Of a DNA stretch of 64,000 bases, positions 22,901 to 35,490 are shown piece after piece. Both the position numbers and the translations under genes were made by a program. The notes beneath the pieces are model-generated. The model ran no database searches, was not told the origin of the DNA, and was given only the letters and a program-made list of their open reading frames with translations. The first letter of the stretch is position 1; the number at the start of each line of letters is the position of its first letter. The stretch spans positions 1,177,292,863 to 1,177,356,862 of the forward strand of contig NC_090437.1 of assembly GCF_031143425.1 (NCBI RefSeq). Reading direction: 5' to 3'. Origin of the DNA: Pleurodeles waltl (lineage: Eukaryota; Chordata; Amphibia; Caudata; Salamandridae).

Positions 22901-23720
22901 TCAGCAGTGCTTAGACTGTCCTGGCTAACCAGTCTATATTTGGGTTGTGTACCTGGAGCCATGGGATTCCCGAAATGGCACCAAAAACTGGAGTGTCAAT
23001 GAGATCACATAGGATCTCCTCAGAATGGTTATTGGCACAAATCATGATTAAAGGACCAGTTTGATGGTTGAGAAGTCCTGACAATATTTTTGAACCATTA
23101 ACACCTCTCACTGGTTCAGGGGTGACCTTGTTAACCATAGGGATCCCCAAGGTCTCTGCAAGGTCAAAATACAAGAAATGCCCTGTGACTCCTGAGTCAA
23201 GTAAAATTGGAAGGACTTTCCATATTTCACTAATGGGGCTTCTCGATAAGAGGTAATTTTCTACCTGTTTGGAATTTTCTGACCTACTAATTGCGCCTAC
23301 CACTTTCTTGGATGAGCTGGACTTATTTGTATATTTGTATATTCTCAAGCAAAATGCCCAGGTTTGCCACAGAATAGGCAAAGATTCAACTTTCTTCTAC
23401 GTTCCTTTTTTTACTTGGACAAAGGTCCTCACACCCCTCCAAATTGCAAGAGTTCTGAGGAGTCATGAGTAAGAGTGGTTGGTTCTTTCTCTTCTGGCTT
23501 GACTACCACTATGCTGGTTTTGCCACATGATTTCTAATCTCTTCTTTTTCCAAGAAGGTTATCTAAATGAACCGCGAGGTCAATAAACTTTGAACACTCA
23601 CTAGGCAGGTTGACTATCTGAGCTAGGACATCCTTAAGTTCATCACAAAGACCACATTAGAAGATAGAGGTAAATTTTTCTTCAGGCCACTCAGTCTTAC
23701 CAATCATGCAATAAGAAGAG
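19979..23720 (-). pseudogene. Ty3/gypsy (sushi-like lineage) retrotransposon, 5'-truncated and degraded
   Basis: Minus-strand remnants appear in canonical order. A gag C-terminus has a CCHC knuckle core (CGKPGH, about 23350-23375). The protease has a DSG active site near 23205. Reverse transcriptase spans about 22720-22040, RNase H 21938-21534, an integrase zinc-binding part 21396-21142, and the integrase C-terminal region ends near 20461. The gag/knuckle wording resembles the sushi lineage that gave rise to the domesticated RTL/PEG10 genes. At 22224-22247 the catalytic YIDD is YIDC. Multiple stops and shifts are present. Similarity ends abruptly near 23720 inside gag, with no 5' LTR. Confidence 0.75.
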
Positions 23721-24837
23721 CTGATGTAAGTAAAATAATCCCTTGTAATAAGCTGTATATTTCTAAAATGTGTAAATAGCATATTTTGGAATACTTGCAG
23801 AATTTATGTGGAAGGTTTTGTTCAATGCAATTAAAATGCACATTTGTTATGAAAATCAAGGTTTGCGTCAATTTGGAGAGGAGCTGTGAACAATTAAAAA
23901 ATGACAGTTAAAATAATATAGTGTGTGGATTATATTAGAAAATGTATCAATATATGATATATCAGGGATAAAGTACCACCTGCCTTATAGTATAAGGATA
24001 CTGCAGTTCATTGAGGAGTTCCATAAGCATATAGAGGAATGAGGCCAAATGACATGTTATGGGGGTACTTTATTTCATATAATACATGGTCACAACATTA
24101 CCTTTGCCACAAACCAAAAGCATGTTTACAAACATGAAGAATAAAAATAAAACCTCTAGTGCAACATTAAACACATCAAAAATATGTTAGATATTTATTG
24201 CAAACTGATATTAGAAACAATTCAATTTGTCAGCTGTTAAAAATAAAAGTTGCAGTAGCTCAGAATGTGTAGAAACATGCAGAAAGATTCTAGCTTTTCT
24301 CTATCTAAGGAGTGCAAAAAATAATAAATGTTCTATCTCTGCTTATCATTGTAAGTAATTAAAATAGAGCAGGAGAAAGAAAACCACCATTCCATTTTAG
24401 TTGTTTTTAACAGCTGCTTTGATTATGCTTGTGGCCTGACCTGCCTTTCCCCATTGTTGCTGGCTCTGGCAGCAGGCATTGTGACACCAGAATGTCACTG
24501 TACTAAGTTATAATTGTTGAGTTCTGACATCTTTTCGTTATAATCGGTGACTGGGTGCATCACAAGTCACAGTTTATAAAGAAATTAGAGAATGGCAAAT
24601 TTACAGGGATTACAGAATCCAATGTATAATAATTTAATTCATACCAACATGTGACTAATCCACCAAAGAGTAGTACAACAATGTGAATGTGATAACCAAG
24701 TGAAATTGTATTCAAATTAAGATATTTCATGATAAAGGTGTGATAGGTAAACATGACTAAAGTTTTAATTTCAGAAAAAAGGTGTAAATGATCCAATAAA
24801 AAGTACCATGGTGGATGAGATTTTTAAGGGCCCATTA
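23721..24837. other. Unclassified AT-rich DNA
   Basis: No gene-like frame, tandem repeat or terminal inverted repeat recognised. Confidence 0.3.
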
Positions 24838-25832
24838 AAGTTTATTTTGAGAACATGTCTAAAATACAAATAACACTCAGACGAAAAATGTGTTGATAAA
24901 ATTGTCCCACAAGTCAATGTTGGACTTTCACAGGAGGAAACTACTTGTGCCTCTTGGTGGTAGTTGTAACAGGATCCTCTCCCACTGGCCCTAATGATTG
25001 GCTCCTCCCCAAGTTGACTTTTGGATAAACAGTTGCAGAGTTAGAGGTGATAGCAGGTGAGGTGTCTCCTGGGGTTGCAGGGCCTCCCTCACCACGGAAG
25101 AGGCTGGAGTACGTTGCTCAGATGTTGTGGGTCCATGTAAAGGGGTAGACGACTCACGTATAGCCCGGCACATGACCCTAAACCCATCCTACACCACCAT
25201 AGACAAGGAGCACAAGACAGAAATGTACCTCTCAATAAAGGTATTGTGCTCCCTCTGCAACTGCTTAATGTCACCTATGAGGTCTTTGCAGTCTCTGAGG
25301 AGCTCAATGGCATGGGCCCACCTGCTCTTCATGCTGGGAGGCTGCTCCAATAATGTTTTGGCTCATAGTTTCCCTAAATTTATTGATATCCGTGGCCTCA
25401 CTCTGCTATCCACATGGGAGCCTCCCACTAGCCGCACTGCCCCGGGCAGAGTTAGCACCATACAGTGGGTCCTGACTCAGCTGCAGTTATTTGTGTAAGA
25501 GTTGTAGCTGCCAAAACCGGAGCCTTTGCTGGAGTGCACACTGCAGATGTTGACTGGGATAGTGGGCCACACAGAGCAATGACAACTGCTGGCTGTTGTC
25601 AAGGGGGAGACAAAACAAGGGTGGTATAAGTAGTGGTAGGCAGAGTGAAGCTCGCCATAGCAGCCTGCACAGACACAGCTGACAGACCACGCTGTTCCTC
25701 TTCCAGATCAGGACCGGCAGGACCTGTGTCTCCATTGAAGCCTTCTGCAGCAGTCTGGACAGTGATAGGAGTTGGGATGGTGAATTCAAACCTTTCAGCA
25801 CTTGAAGCTGGTCCTACAATATGAGATGGCAT
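24838..25832 (-). pseudogene. Possible 3' exon of a Harbinger-type Myb-like gene
   Basis: A minus-strand series of frames runs from 25832 to about 24970 with Ser/Pro/Thr-rich segments. A helical, coiled-coil-like stretch lies at about 25330-25200 (RWAHAIELLRDCKDLIGDI; ERYISVL), as in C-terminal parts of Harbinger Myb proteins. AATAAA on the minus strand lies at 24846-24841. Stops interrupt it (for example near 25370 and 25190). No Myb domain is visible, so the assignment is tentative. Confidence 0.35.
24841..24846 (-). terminator. Candidate polyadenylation signal AATAAA
   Basis: AATAAA on the minus strand, placed after the degraded Myb-like 3' exon. Confidence 0.35.
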
Positions 25833-26130
25833 GATGAGTGTCTCAGCCTTTTTGTACTCATAATGAATGCTTACACCTTTAAACAGGTGAAGACTAGTTT
25901 GTAGAAATATACATTTTTAGAATGTTAAAGGAGATGAGAGTTTATTACCAACTTTAACAAAGTATGATGAAGTAACATGGTCTGCATTTATATCATATTA
26001 TACTTGTAGATGTTCTGGCTAGAGTGATATCCAGTCCTTTATCATGTGAAGCTGGCTAACTCAACCATATATTATTTCATGTCTCTGAACTACATCTTAA
26101 TAAATTAGCCTTTATATGACATGATACATA
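25833..26130. other. Unclassified
   Basis: AT-rich; nothing recognised. Confidence 0.25.
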
Positions 26131-26282
26131 GGTCCTGATTAATACTTTTTTAGTGCTGCATTATCATTTTTTTACGCGAATGCAGCGCAAACTTACAAAA
26201 TACAATTGTATTTGTAAGTTTGAGCCACTTTTGCGTCAATAAATGATGATAATGCGGCGCAAAGAAAGTATAAATCAGGTCC
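26131..26282. mobile_element. 152-bp MITE with long inverted repeats
   Basis: The left end GGTCCTGATTAATACTTT and right end (inward) GGACCTGATTTATACTTT extend into a nearly complete foldback; ATA flanks both sides (26128-26130, 26283-26285). It shares the TTTGCGTC/GCGC character of the MITE at 5454-6377. The 3-bp duplication suggests Harbinger-type mobilisation. Confidence 0.7.
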
Positions 26283-26589
26283 ATAATGTCTACAATGCAG
26301 CAAACACATACATAAAAAAGGTTAGACAATGTGAGAGTGACACCACAAATACAAGTAACCCTCCTTAAAGTATGTCCCTTTTGAATATTGGGAACATGGA
26401 TTATTTTAAAAACATGACCCTTGAATAGATCCGTTATGAGTCCAAGATAGACTATAATGAGAATGGCACCACATCAACCGATAATATGTATTAGAAAATA
26501 TTATGGCAGCTGTAGTCATTGTCCACTACTGGTGTAGCTGCTATTGTGTACTACACTGAGCAATGACTCCATGTTGCATATTGTGAGAT

Positions 26590-26930
26590 TGAAATGCAAT
26601 TTATAAACTGCACCTACCGGCTGCAATGGAAGGCTTGAGGCATGTATCAAGGGCTAATGAAGTGGGTGGCACAATACATGATGCAGGTTCACTAGTAGCA
26701 TTTAATTTAAAGGTCCAGGGTACCTGTATTACTACTTACAAATATATAAAATGTGGCAATTGTGTCTAAGGCAATTTTTTAACCATGTTTAAACGAGAGA
26801 GCACAAGCACTTGCATGGTGATTACCAGTGGTAAAGTGCACAGAGTCCTAGAAGCCAACAAAAATGGTTGATGCTCACTGGAGGGTGAAGGCAAAACGTT
26901 TGAGAATGACCCTACAAAGAGGGCCAAGTA
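26590..26930 (+). mobile_element. 3'-end fragment of the TGTTAG...CTAACA family
   Basis: It has the family landmarks GGTTCACTAGTAGCATTTAA and AAGTGCACAGAGTCCTAG in + orientation and is diverged from the copy at 41427-43569. Confidence 0.5.
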
Positions 26931-28725
26931 CAAAAGTTATGTAATGACTTACCAACTTCTTATCATATTATTAATCATTCTAACTGGTTTGACCACTAAT
27001 TATGTGTGCAAGGCCCATATGTATGTGCACGGAGAACAAAAAAATACACTCAATGCTCAATGGTTACCTCATTATGACAAAACATATGTCTGAAGTGTAT
27101 ATATATGTCTGTTGGTGGAACAGTTTGAAAAGAATAGATAGAGGTTAAAAGAAGTTGATAAGTTAAAGTTGTGTAAGTGATATGGATTCCCAAAACATTT
27201 ATCTGAAGTTTTGCAATATATCATAGCTAACAGTATAGCATAATGACATCTTTTTGGTAGTGCAATGAAACACAAAGCATAAATTGCTGTCTAATATGCT
27301 GTTCTCGTAACTACCTGCCTCCACTCTATCTGGAATTCGTGAACATCAAATGACAGTGCATCAGGCTTAGTACTAGCATTAATCAGTTTGTTTCTAGTAA
27401 TGAAGCCCAAGGCTTCTCTCCCTTATTGCTAAGCACTCTGATTCTTTACAAGTGCAGTGTTTCAGTCAAGCTTATTGGCTGCCTCAATCAAAATGTGCCC
27501 TCTTTTTAATAACAATACACACCTCATTGGTCCATCCGGAGAACATTTCTCATTGATAATGTTCAATTAATGACCCGCACAAAATAAAAACTATATTCTA
27601 AACATGCAGCACAACATGACAAAAACAATCAAAAAAGCACATAGATTACTCCATATAAGAAAATCAACATTTTTAAATATTCCTTGCACAATTTGAAAAA
27701 TTCCTACCACATCAAAAAGAAAAGAGGACAGAGAAAGTTGTGCAAAAGTAAAGTGCTCGTGATTGGAAATGTAAAAAACAACAGCCAATCTACAATATAT
27801 CTACAAAAACTTTAAATTAAGAAGCCTGTTGGTTGACCATTTATACAGTTAAGTCAAATTCATTTCCTCTGGGTTATGTTCCCCTAATCAATATTGTCCT
27901 CAACTTGACTTCCTAAACCAATCCAGGCTAAAACATTATCATCAACGTTTCGACTCAATATCAACAATAGGGCCAATTCCGTGCTCCAAAGCGGGTCTTC
28001 ATCAGGACTCAAAGGTAGGAAGGGTCTGCATATAGTCAATCCCTGGATATAATGCCACAGGCATGCTATGATATAATATATTTAAATATGGTCAGGAGTA
28101 ATTACTAGTGGCTGAGATTACTTCAAGCATTTTATCCATCAATTTTTGTGGTAGTAATAACAAACACTGCAAATTGTGATGAATTTGTCATAATGTTTGA
28201 CATCATCATACACATGCAAAAGAGCATGTGGAAGCTACTGCGCATGCAATAGAAAATCCAGAATAGAAAATCTAATATTATGCTGAAAATGGTGAAAGTG
28301 ATCCACAGTAATTTAGCAATTTGTTGTTTTCAAAATAGCTTCGAACTTTTTTTTAAACTGATACTTTCTTAAGAGTGGGATTTACTTTAGAATCCATGGT
28401 GATGTGTCAGAAACTGCTTAATTGACTTTTTCTAGGTCTAATCTTAAATATTAGCTGCCATCTCAGAATAGATATGCAAGCTGTCATCAAGAATGTCATA
28501 CATATTGCTCTTCATTTACTTCTTCCTACTGCTTTTGAAATGGAATTAGATTTCAGATCAGCAACTACAGAGCGGAATAATTTGTACTTCATCTGAATGT
28601 CTCGGCACAATATCTTAAAAAGTACTTGTTAAAAGGCAGTGTTGATTTAATTGTATTTAAATGCCATTTCATTGTTACCGTAATATTTCAATGTAACAAT
28701 AAATTCAGCTTAATTTATTTGGCAA
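26931..28725. other. Unclassified AT-rich DNA
   Basis: No gene found. A segment near 27940-28010 (minus strand GATGAAGACCCGCTTTGGAG, then GAAACG) looks like the end of a dispersed repeat but I cannot name it. Confidence 0.3.
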
Positions 28726-30801
28726 TGTTGGAAAGTGGATTATTGGTAAGGGCAGGTAAGTATGTACACTTAGCAATAGGCCACTAACCCCCACTAGGCT
28801 CAGTTAGGTCTCAATAAATTAACCCCAGCTCAACCCTTGGTTGCTTGGCAACAAGCAACAAGGCTGAACGTAGGAGAAAAAGTGTGTAAAGCATTCAACT
28901 ATCACAAAACAGCAATAAAACAAAGCATAGGAAACAGTTTAAAAATCTAAAGCCAATTTAGAGAAATAGGAAATAGTTTTATCTTTAATATGACACCAAA
29001 ACAAATAAAATTGGATAAGGGGAACCGGATATATGAATTTTTAAAGATTGAAAGTAATTCTAGCACTTAGAAACAAATAGCACTCAAAGGGTTAAAAACA
29101 AAGGACACACTGGACAGGGACAAAGTCCAGAGTTCAGGCCACCCCTGATGTAACACTGTTAAACTTACTTTCAGAAGTGTTTCTTGATACAGGAAAGTGG
29201 TCCACAGCACCTTCCAAGGGTTAAGAGGCTCAGGTTTGCCACTTGAGGGTCTGGGACTATAACTTCCACAATGCACGTCTTCAACTTGAGCTGTTTACAA
29301 CAGTTGCTCCAAATGTTTCCAAATGGTCAGAATCCTCAAATGACCACAGGACGCTGGTCAGCTGGGCTCTTCTTGCAGGACTTGATGCCGGGGACTCTGA
29401 GCAGCTCCTTTGTACCTGTAGCTTACAGGGAGTCCACTCCTGGTGTTGCAAAAGCAAGGCAAAGTCCTTTTCTTGTTGAAGCCCAAAGTGTGCAGCTGAT
29501 GCAGTCCTTGTGAGTGAAGTGTCCAGGTGCAGACCAGGGGTCCAGCAGGGCAATCCTTCTTCTCCAGTATCTTCTTCCAGCAGGGATCTGAGGTGTGGGT
29601 GCAGCTCTGCCAAATGTGTCCTTGCTCCTTGGGGTGAAAAGTAGAAGAGGGGCAACAGTCCAATCACAGGCAGGCAACTTGGATGACCACTTCCTGGGAA
29701 GTGTGGCAAAAACCAATCCCAGGAAGCAACATTCTTTAAAAATCCAAAATGGCTGAAACTGAATTTTGGAGGTTAGGTCTGGCTTAGCCCACCCACTGAT
29801 GTGGCTAAAAATCCTTAACACACCCTTCTCTTGTCCTCTCCTAATCTAATTAGGAGGGTACCTGGTTGTTTGGGGTTGCAGGAAATGGGGGAGGTCCTGA
29901 GCTGCTCCAAATGTCCTTCCCTCCTTTGGAGACCATTTTGACTGTTCTTCCCCCTCTCATCGTGTTTTACCATCTTCTGAGGCAGATCTCCTCCCCCAGG
30001 CACTTCCTTTGTGTTCAGCCCAGGCCACTTCACCTCCTTAAGGGAGCCTGAGCAGTCTGCCAGAGGCTGGCCAATCAGAGAAGGCCACTGCAGAGCTGAA
30101 GTTGGCAACTTTCAAGTAGAGTTTTAAACCTCTTTCCCTGAACTAGTTATATTAAATCCAATAATGGCAAGGTGTTGCATTTATTATAACAATCAGTTTG
30201 AGGCCAAGCTTGCCATATCTAGCTCCTTTGCAGAATGTATTAATTAAAATAAAGTGTCTACATTTTAGCCTAAGGAGCCTATTCACTACAATGAAGGAAA
30301 AACAAATGTGGCTATTTTTTCTCACCCTGGCTTATAAAACATATTTTATAAGGTCCCTGCTTATTGTTACACTGCACCCAACCCTGGGGGCACATCCGGC
30401 ACACCTTATAGGTGACTTATATGTGAAAATAAGGTAGTTTAAGATTTTGGAAGTACTTTTTATTCCAAAGTAGAATGTGCATGTAACTTTAATTTAAAAG
30501 CAGCCAGCAAGGCAGGCATGCCTTTAAAATGACCTAGGGCACCTGAGCAGTGCACCTATGAGTGCACTACCAATGTTGAGGTCCCTAAACCTACATGCCC
30601 TACAATATACTAGAGAATTATAGATAGGTTGACATAGCCAATTATAGTTAGCCTAATTTGCATACTCATTTTACACAGAACATAGGCCCTGGGACTGGTT
30701 AGCAGTCCCCATGGCACCATCAGAGTCAGGAAAACACCAGGAAAAGTGAAAAATGGGGACAAAAATTTAGGGGCATCTACAATCAGCCCAGTTTTCTCAC
30801 A
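28726..30801 (+). mobile_element. 2.08-kb TG...CA element, TGTTGG subfamily
   Basis: It begins TGTTGGAAAGTGG and ends GTTTTCTCACA, so its ends form short inverted repeats (TGTTGGAAA / TGTGAGAAA). Flanks are GGCAA and GACAA, a 5-bp duplication with one mismatch. The internal landmarks (CTCAACCCTTGGTTGCTTGG, GTGTAAAGCATT) parallel those of the 41427 element. There is no coding frame. It could be a solo LTR or a non-autonomous LTR element; no internal retroviral-like genes are present. Confidence 0.6.
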
Positions 30802-33690
30802 GACAACATGTAAAGAAATTAGGTGTTTTACCAACCCTGGTAAAGCAATGCCTCCAAGATCCTAACTACTTAGAATACAGAAGGCAAAACAAGCTGTTTG
30901 GAGACCAAATATAGATGATGTACATTAATCGATCCATTCATATTCTAGTTCATAAGCAGCATGTCTGCGTGATAGCTACGGTCACCGATGATAAGGAACA
31001 TTTACCTTGTGAAGATTATTTGATCATAGCCGGAGATGCTGGCTCAGTAAGTATCATATATGCAAAAAAACAGAGAAGTACTCCATACTTCGTGAATGAA
31101 CTCCTAAATTTTGAGGCTAGGAATATCGAGAAACCCTAATATTGTGAACAGAATATTGAGGGACAAACTATTAAAACGTAAGTGCATATAGAGGAAGTAT
31201 AGATTTTCTATTCTTCAGTCCTCTTTGAGGTATCATTATGGTACATATATGTGGCATTAGCTATAAAAATCTATACTTCCTTACCTTTTGATATTTTGTC
31301 CTTTGATATTGTGTCGAAAGTATCTGGTGCCATTGAGATTCCTACCTGGATATTCTGAGGGCACTCCCTTCTTCGCTATGTCAGCCTCTATCCCAAGGCC
31401 CTAACAATAATTTGCCTTTTGATCCAAATTTCTGAATTTAGAGAAGTTACACAAATGTGTAAGTGTTGGTAGAACAATCTGAGATATTTACAAGCAAATA
31501 GAGGGTCAAGCACACCCCTCCAAAATCGGTAACATACCAGAGAAATGGTACATAATAACTCAGAATCCTTCTAGGAACATCAGTCAAATTAGCCACAAAA
31601 GATGATCACATCCCACCTCTTTTTCTCCTATACCAAATCAAAAATAGTATTTTAAGAAACTGGAAGGTATGGTATGATTGTGATTCATACACTGACTCTT
31701 TTGCCTTTATAAGAGGATCAACTGAAACGTTACCTGTTTTAAAATAGCAAGGACCACGTTTGGACTACCCAAAGTTCAAGGTCATTTTTCCATGTGAACG
31801 TTGCAAAAGTACCAAGACTAAGGAGACTCTTTTTTTAGGAATTGCTTCCCGTGGCACAAATATACCACAAAAACTGTAATTCTGGAATTGTGGTTTCAAT
31901 TATCACTTTTCCATGCAATCTTAGGTGCATAGAAATGACTAGCCATAAGGTGAAGGAAAGGATGCTTGAGCACAAGAGTAACGTTCACTACAGACACCTT
32001 AGCAGTTAACTTGTGACATTATGCAGAGGTAAACCATGGTGCAGAAGTTACTTACACACACACAAACACACACACACAGATAAACAAAAGTTACAGGGTC
32101 ATTATAGATAAGAAATAGAAGTAAAAAAAACATACATATTCACTTAAAACACCAAAAGTTACAGGCATGTAATAGTTAGGCTCACATGTCAAACGCAAAA
32201 AAACATAGAAATTCAGCAGTTAGAGCTATTTTCAAGTAACTATAACTCATGCCCTAAGGTAACTATAAATTGTGCCCCGCTACACTCAGTTATTCAATCA
32301 ATGATTTTACCGCTAATTTGACATTGGTATTATTAATAATGTTATAAAGATATCTTAGTGCTGTAATATCTGGGATACTTAGCAGTGCATGGCGAGGGAG
32401 TGAGTTACAGTTACCTTAGGACATGAGTTATAGTTACTTGGAAAAACTATAACTATGAAACAGAAAACCATTAACAGTTTGTCATTGATGCCCTGAAGGG
32501 GTGGCACTTTGCACGGTGGAGTCACCATCACAGAGTTGTAAGTCCTTGTGCAAAACAAGGCAAAAGGCACACTCAGACATGCTAGGCTGAAAAAGATGTA
32601 TTGCCTCATAACTCTAACTACCTAGTACCTACCTAGGTGTATACATATATATATATATACATATAGTAGGTAGTTATAGATACAGTTAGGTCTGCTTTTC
32701 CATAAACAGAGCGTTTTTTGGTCTGCTAATAACTTTGGACCTGTTCTGATAAATCTTCACTAAATTTTCCAAAAACAAAGTTCATCCACCTCAGCAACCT
32801 TCTAGAAAATTGCGAGGTGAGCTGTCAAAAAAAAGCTGCCAAGAAAAAAAAGGGGGGTCCCAAAACATAAAATCCTCATGAATTTTCCTTAGACATCTTG
32901 AGACACGGCTACTGCAAAAACAGCTGAACGGAATTACACCAAATTTGGAAGGAATCTAGATCCTGTCCACAGATTGTGATTTCTGTGATTTGGTGTAAGT
33001 CTGTTAAGTAGTTTTGTGAGAAATTAGGGGTCAAAATAATAGTATATTTGGATGGTTGGGCTCCAGAGAGCCCCGGAAGCCTCCTGCAACAGTACAAATT
33101 TAGAAATGGAGGCCGGTGACTGGTTAAGAGGTCTATTTTTCCTGTACGCCTTTATGCTCTCGTTGAAGTAAGAGGCTCCCCCGAACCACAGGAGCACTCT
33201 GATTGGCTGGGTAGATGAATGTTAGAAATGAAATGGCTGCCATTTCTGTTTCATGTGAACAATTGGAGGTGTTGTGGAAATGAAATTAAAAAGCTATATA
33301 AGGGAGTAGCAGGAAGGTATACTGTCTGGTAAGTTTAGAGAGGAGGTGTTTAAGGGATAACTACTTTGAATAAAATAAATCTATATTATTTTTAACTAAT
33401 GTTTACAATCTTACAGGACTCTCACTGGATTGTGAATAGTAAAAAGGGGTAGATGAGTTCTGAATACACTCTATTAGTGGGAATGCATCTTGTGGTCAAT
33501 GTTTTTGAGAGGAAGTGTTTAAGAGATAAGTATTGTGATGAGTAGATGGTTAATTCTTATTTTCAAAACAATACAAGACTCTCACGGGATCTTGAATAGA
33601 AGAAATGAGTAGGTGATCTTTGAATACACTGCAGTATGCACACTTGCTACAATAGGAAGGAGTAATACAGGATATGATGTCAGAGTGTAC
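30802..33690. other. Unclassified repeat-derived DNA
   Basis: No gene recognised. It includes a CA-rich microsatellite near 32055-32082, a TA microsatellite near 32643-32662, and a 32700-33120 segment that resembles, in wording and order, sequence near 38750-39010. Confidence 0.35.
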
Positions 33691-33699
33691 TATTTATGC

Positions 33700-34255
33700 C
33701 CATCTGCTTTGTAGGAGTTGTGAGTAGAGTAGAGTATAGTCTCGTCCCACACACTACCATGCACACCAATTATCAGAGGGGGGTGTTAGCAGGGAAGACA
33801 TTTCCTGGACAAAGCATACTTTGCACAACTATAATTCAAGAGAGAGGTCTCAGCAGAGACACCAGTCTCTCTCCACACACCCTACTATGCATACCCATCA
33901 TTTGAGACAGAGTCATAACAAAAGAGGCCAGTCGATGTACACAGCCTAATAAGCACACCTGTCATATCCGAAAGAGGTCTGACAGGACAGGCTAGTCCAT
34001 GTACATACCCAACTATGCACAGTCATCATCTACGACAGAGGTCTGACAGAAGAGGCCAGTCCATGTACATCCACTTCTACGCACACTGGTCATCTGAAAC
34101 AGAGGTCTCACTGAAGTGGCCAGTCTCTCTCCTCATACCCTGATACACATACTCGTTTTCTGGAAGAGAGGTCTGGAAGGAGAGGTTAGTACACGTACAC
34201 ACTCTACTTCGCAAATCCATTACCTGAGAGAGAGGTATGACAGGAGAGGCTAGTC
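33700..34255. repeat. 64- to 66-bp tandem repeat, about 8 copies
   Basis: The core GAGGTCT (or a close variant) recurs at 33844, 33910, 33974, 34038, 34102, 34168 and 34232, spaced 64-66 bp. Each copy also carries GGCCAGTC-like and GTACAC-like blocks. Copies are diverged, so the array is old. Confidence 0.75.
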
Positions 34256-35098
34256 CACTGTAATCAACTTGATTCTAAATACAATCTCGCAAGTAGGTCG
34301 CAAAAGCCAAACAGGAAGTACAGCCCCCTCAGAGTCCATGCAGGGGATTGTGTGTCCATCACCCTCAAGGTTATTGCGAGAGCCATCACTCTAAAAAAAT
34401 GATATATAGAAAAAATCAGACCACCTTTTATTCACTACACTATTATACATTAGCAATAAATAGTAACTGAAAACATGATAAAGAACCATATACAATAGAT
34501 GACAATACAATTTAGAAGTTTACAATCTCACAAGTCTCCCAAGAGCTTCTCACAATTCTCTTGCAAGTGGATTGACACCTGAAAAAAAAGATTGCTGGTG
34601 ACATCTTTTGTTATCTGAGTTACAATAACTGAGCAAATAAATAATTTCTATTAAATATTTATCTGTTTAATACTCACAGACATTTTAGAAATAATTTTGC
34701 AATATGTCAACCATATGCTAGTATGTTATAAAAAAAAAAACTTTTACTAAAATAATGTCTAAACACAACATATATTATACAGTTATTCTATCATACATAC
34801 TCACAAATATAATTTATTTACTTATAAAAAACCTAGAAGTTCACTGAAAAAAACTAAGATTAAAGATTAAAAATAATAAGGTTTAAGTAACGTTATAGTT
34901 AGGTGAATTTCTTAGTGATGTCATTTGAGATGTCATCAGTGATGTTATAGAACATGTCATGAGCGATGTCATATGTGAGGCCATAAGTAGTGCATGGCGC
35001 ACGTTATACTTAGTGCTGCTAATTATAACTGGTGAATATCTGCTTTTTTAGTTCAAAACATTAATGTTGTCATGGAGAAATTCACTTTGCTACAATGT
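34256..35098. other. Unclassified AT-rich DNA
   Basis: No gene, hairpin or terminal repeat recognised. Confidence 0.25.
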
Positions 35099-35108
35099 TC
35101 CTTTAATC

Positions 35109-35144
35109 TGTGTATATGTATATATATATCTCATTTATATATAT

Positions 35145-35179
<35 letters not shown>

Positions 35180-35180
35180 C
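35109..35180. repeat. TA-rich microsatellite
   Basis: Long runs of TATATA. Open frames across it are artefacts of composition. Confidence 0.9.
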
Positions 35181-35184
35181 TTAT

Positions 35185-35430
35185 ATATCCACACAATCGA
35201 TAATCGCCGTACCAACGCCCAACGTTGCGGCTGGCTACTGGAGGGGTGGCGAACCCCAAATATAACAAACAAAAACACAACGCCTACAAGGAGCAGGAGC
35301 TCCGAAACGCGTTGAGTTTTTCTGCCATTATAATAAATAAAATAATATACTTGCCAAATAATTGGAGCTTCTGGACGCTGTCTGCTTTTCCAACATTTAG
35401 GAGGAGTAGGCGTCGTGTTTTTGTTGGTTA
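35185..35430. repeat. Short dispersed repeat between TA microsatellites
   Basis: A GC-richer island with partly self-complementary ends (AACACAACGCCTAC near 35275 and GTAGGCGTCGTGTTTTT near 35407) and a GAAACGCGTTGAG motif. The family is unknown to me. Confidence 0.4.
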
Positions 35431-35490
35431 CATACATATATATATACATATATCTATATATATCTATATATATCTATATATATATATATA
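35431..35490. repeat. TATA/TATC microsatellite
   Basis: Alternating TATATATC units. Confidence 0.85.
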
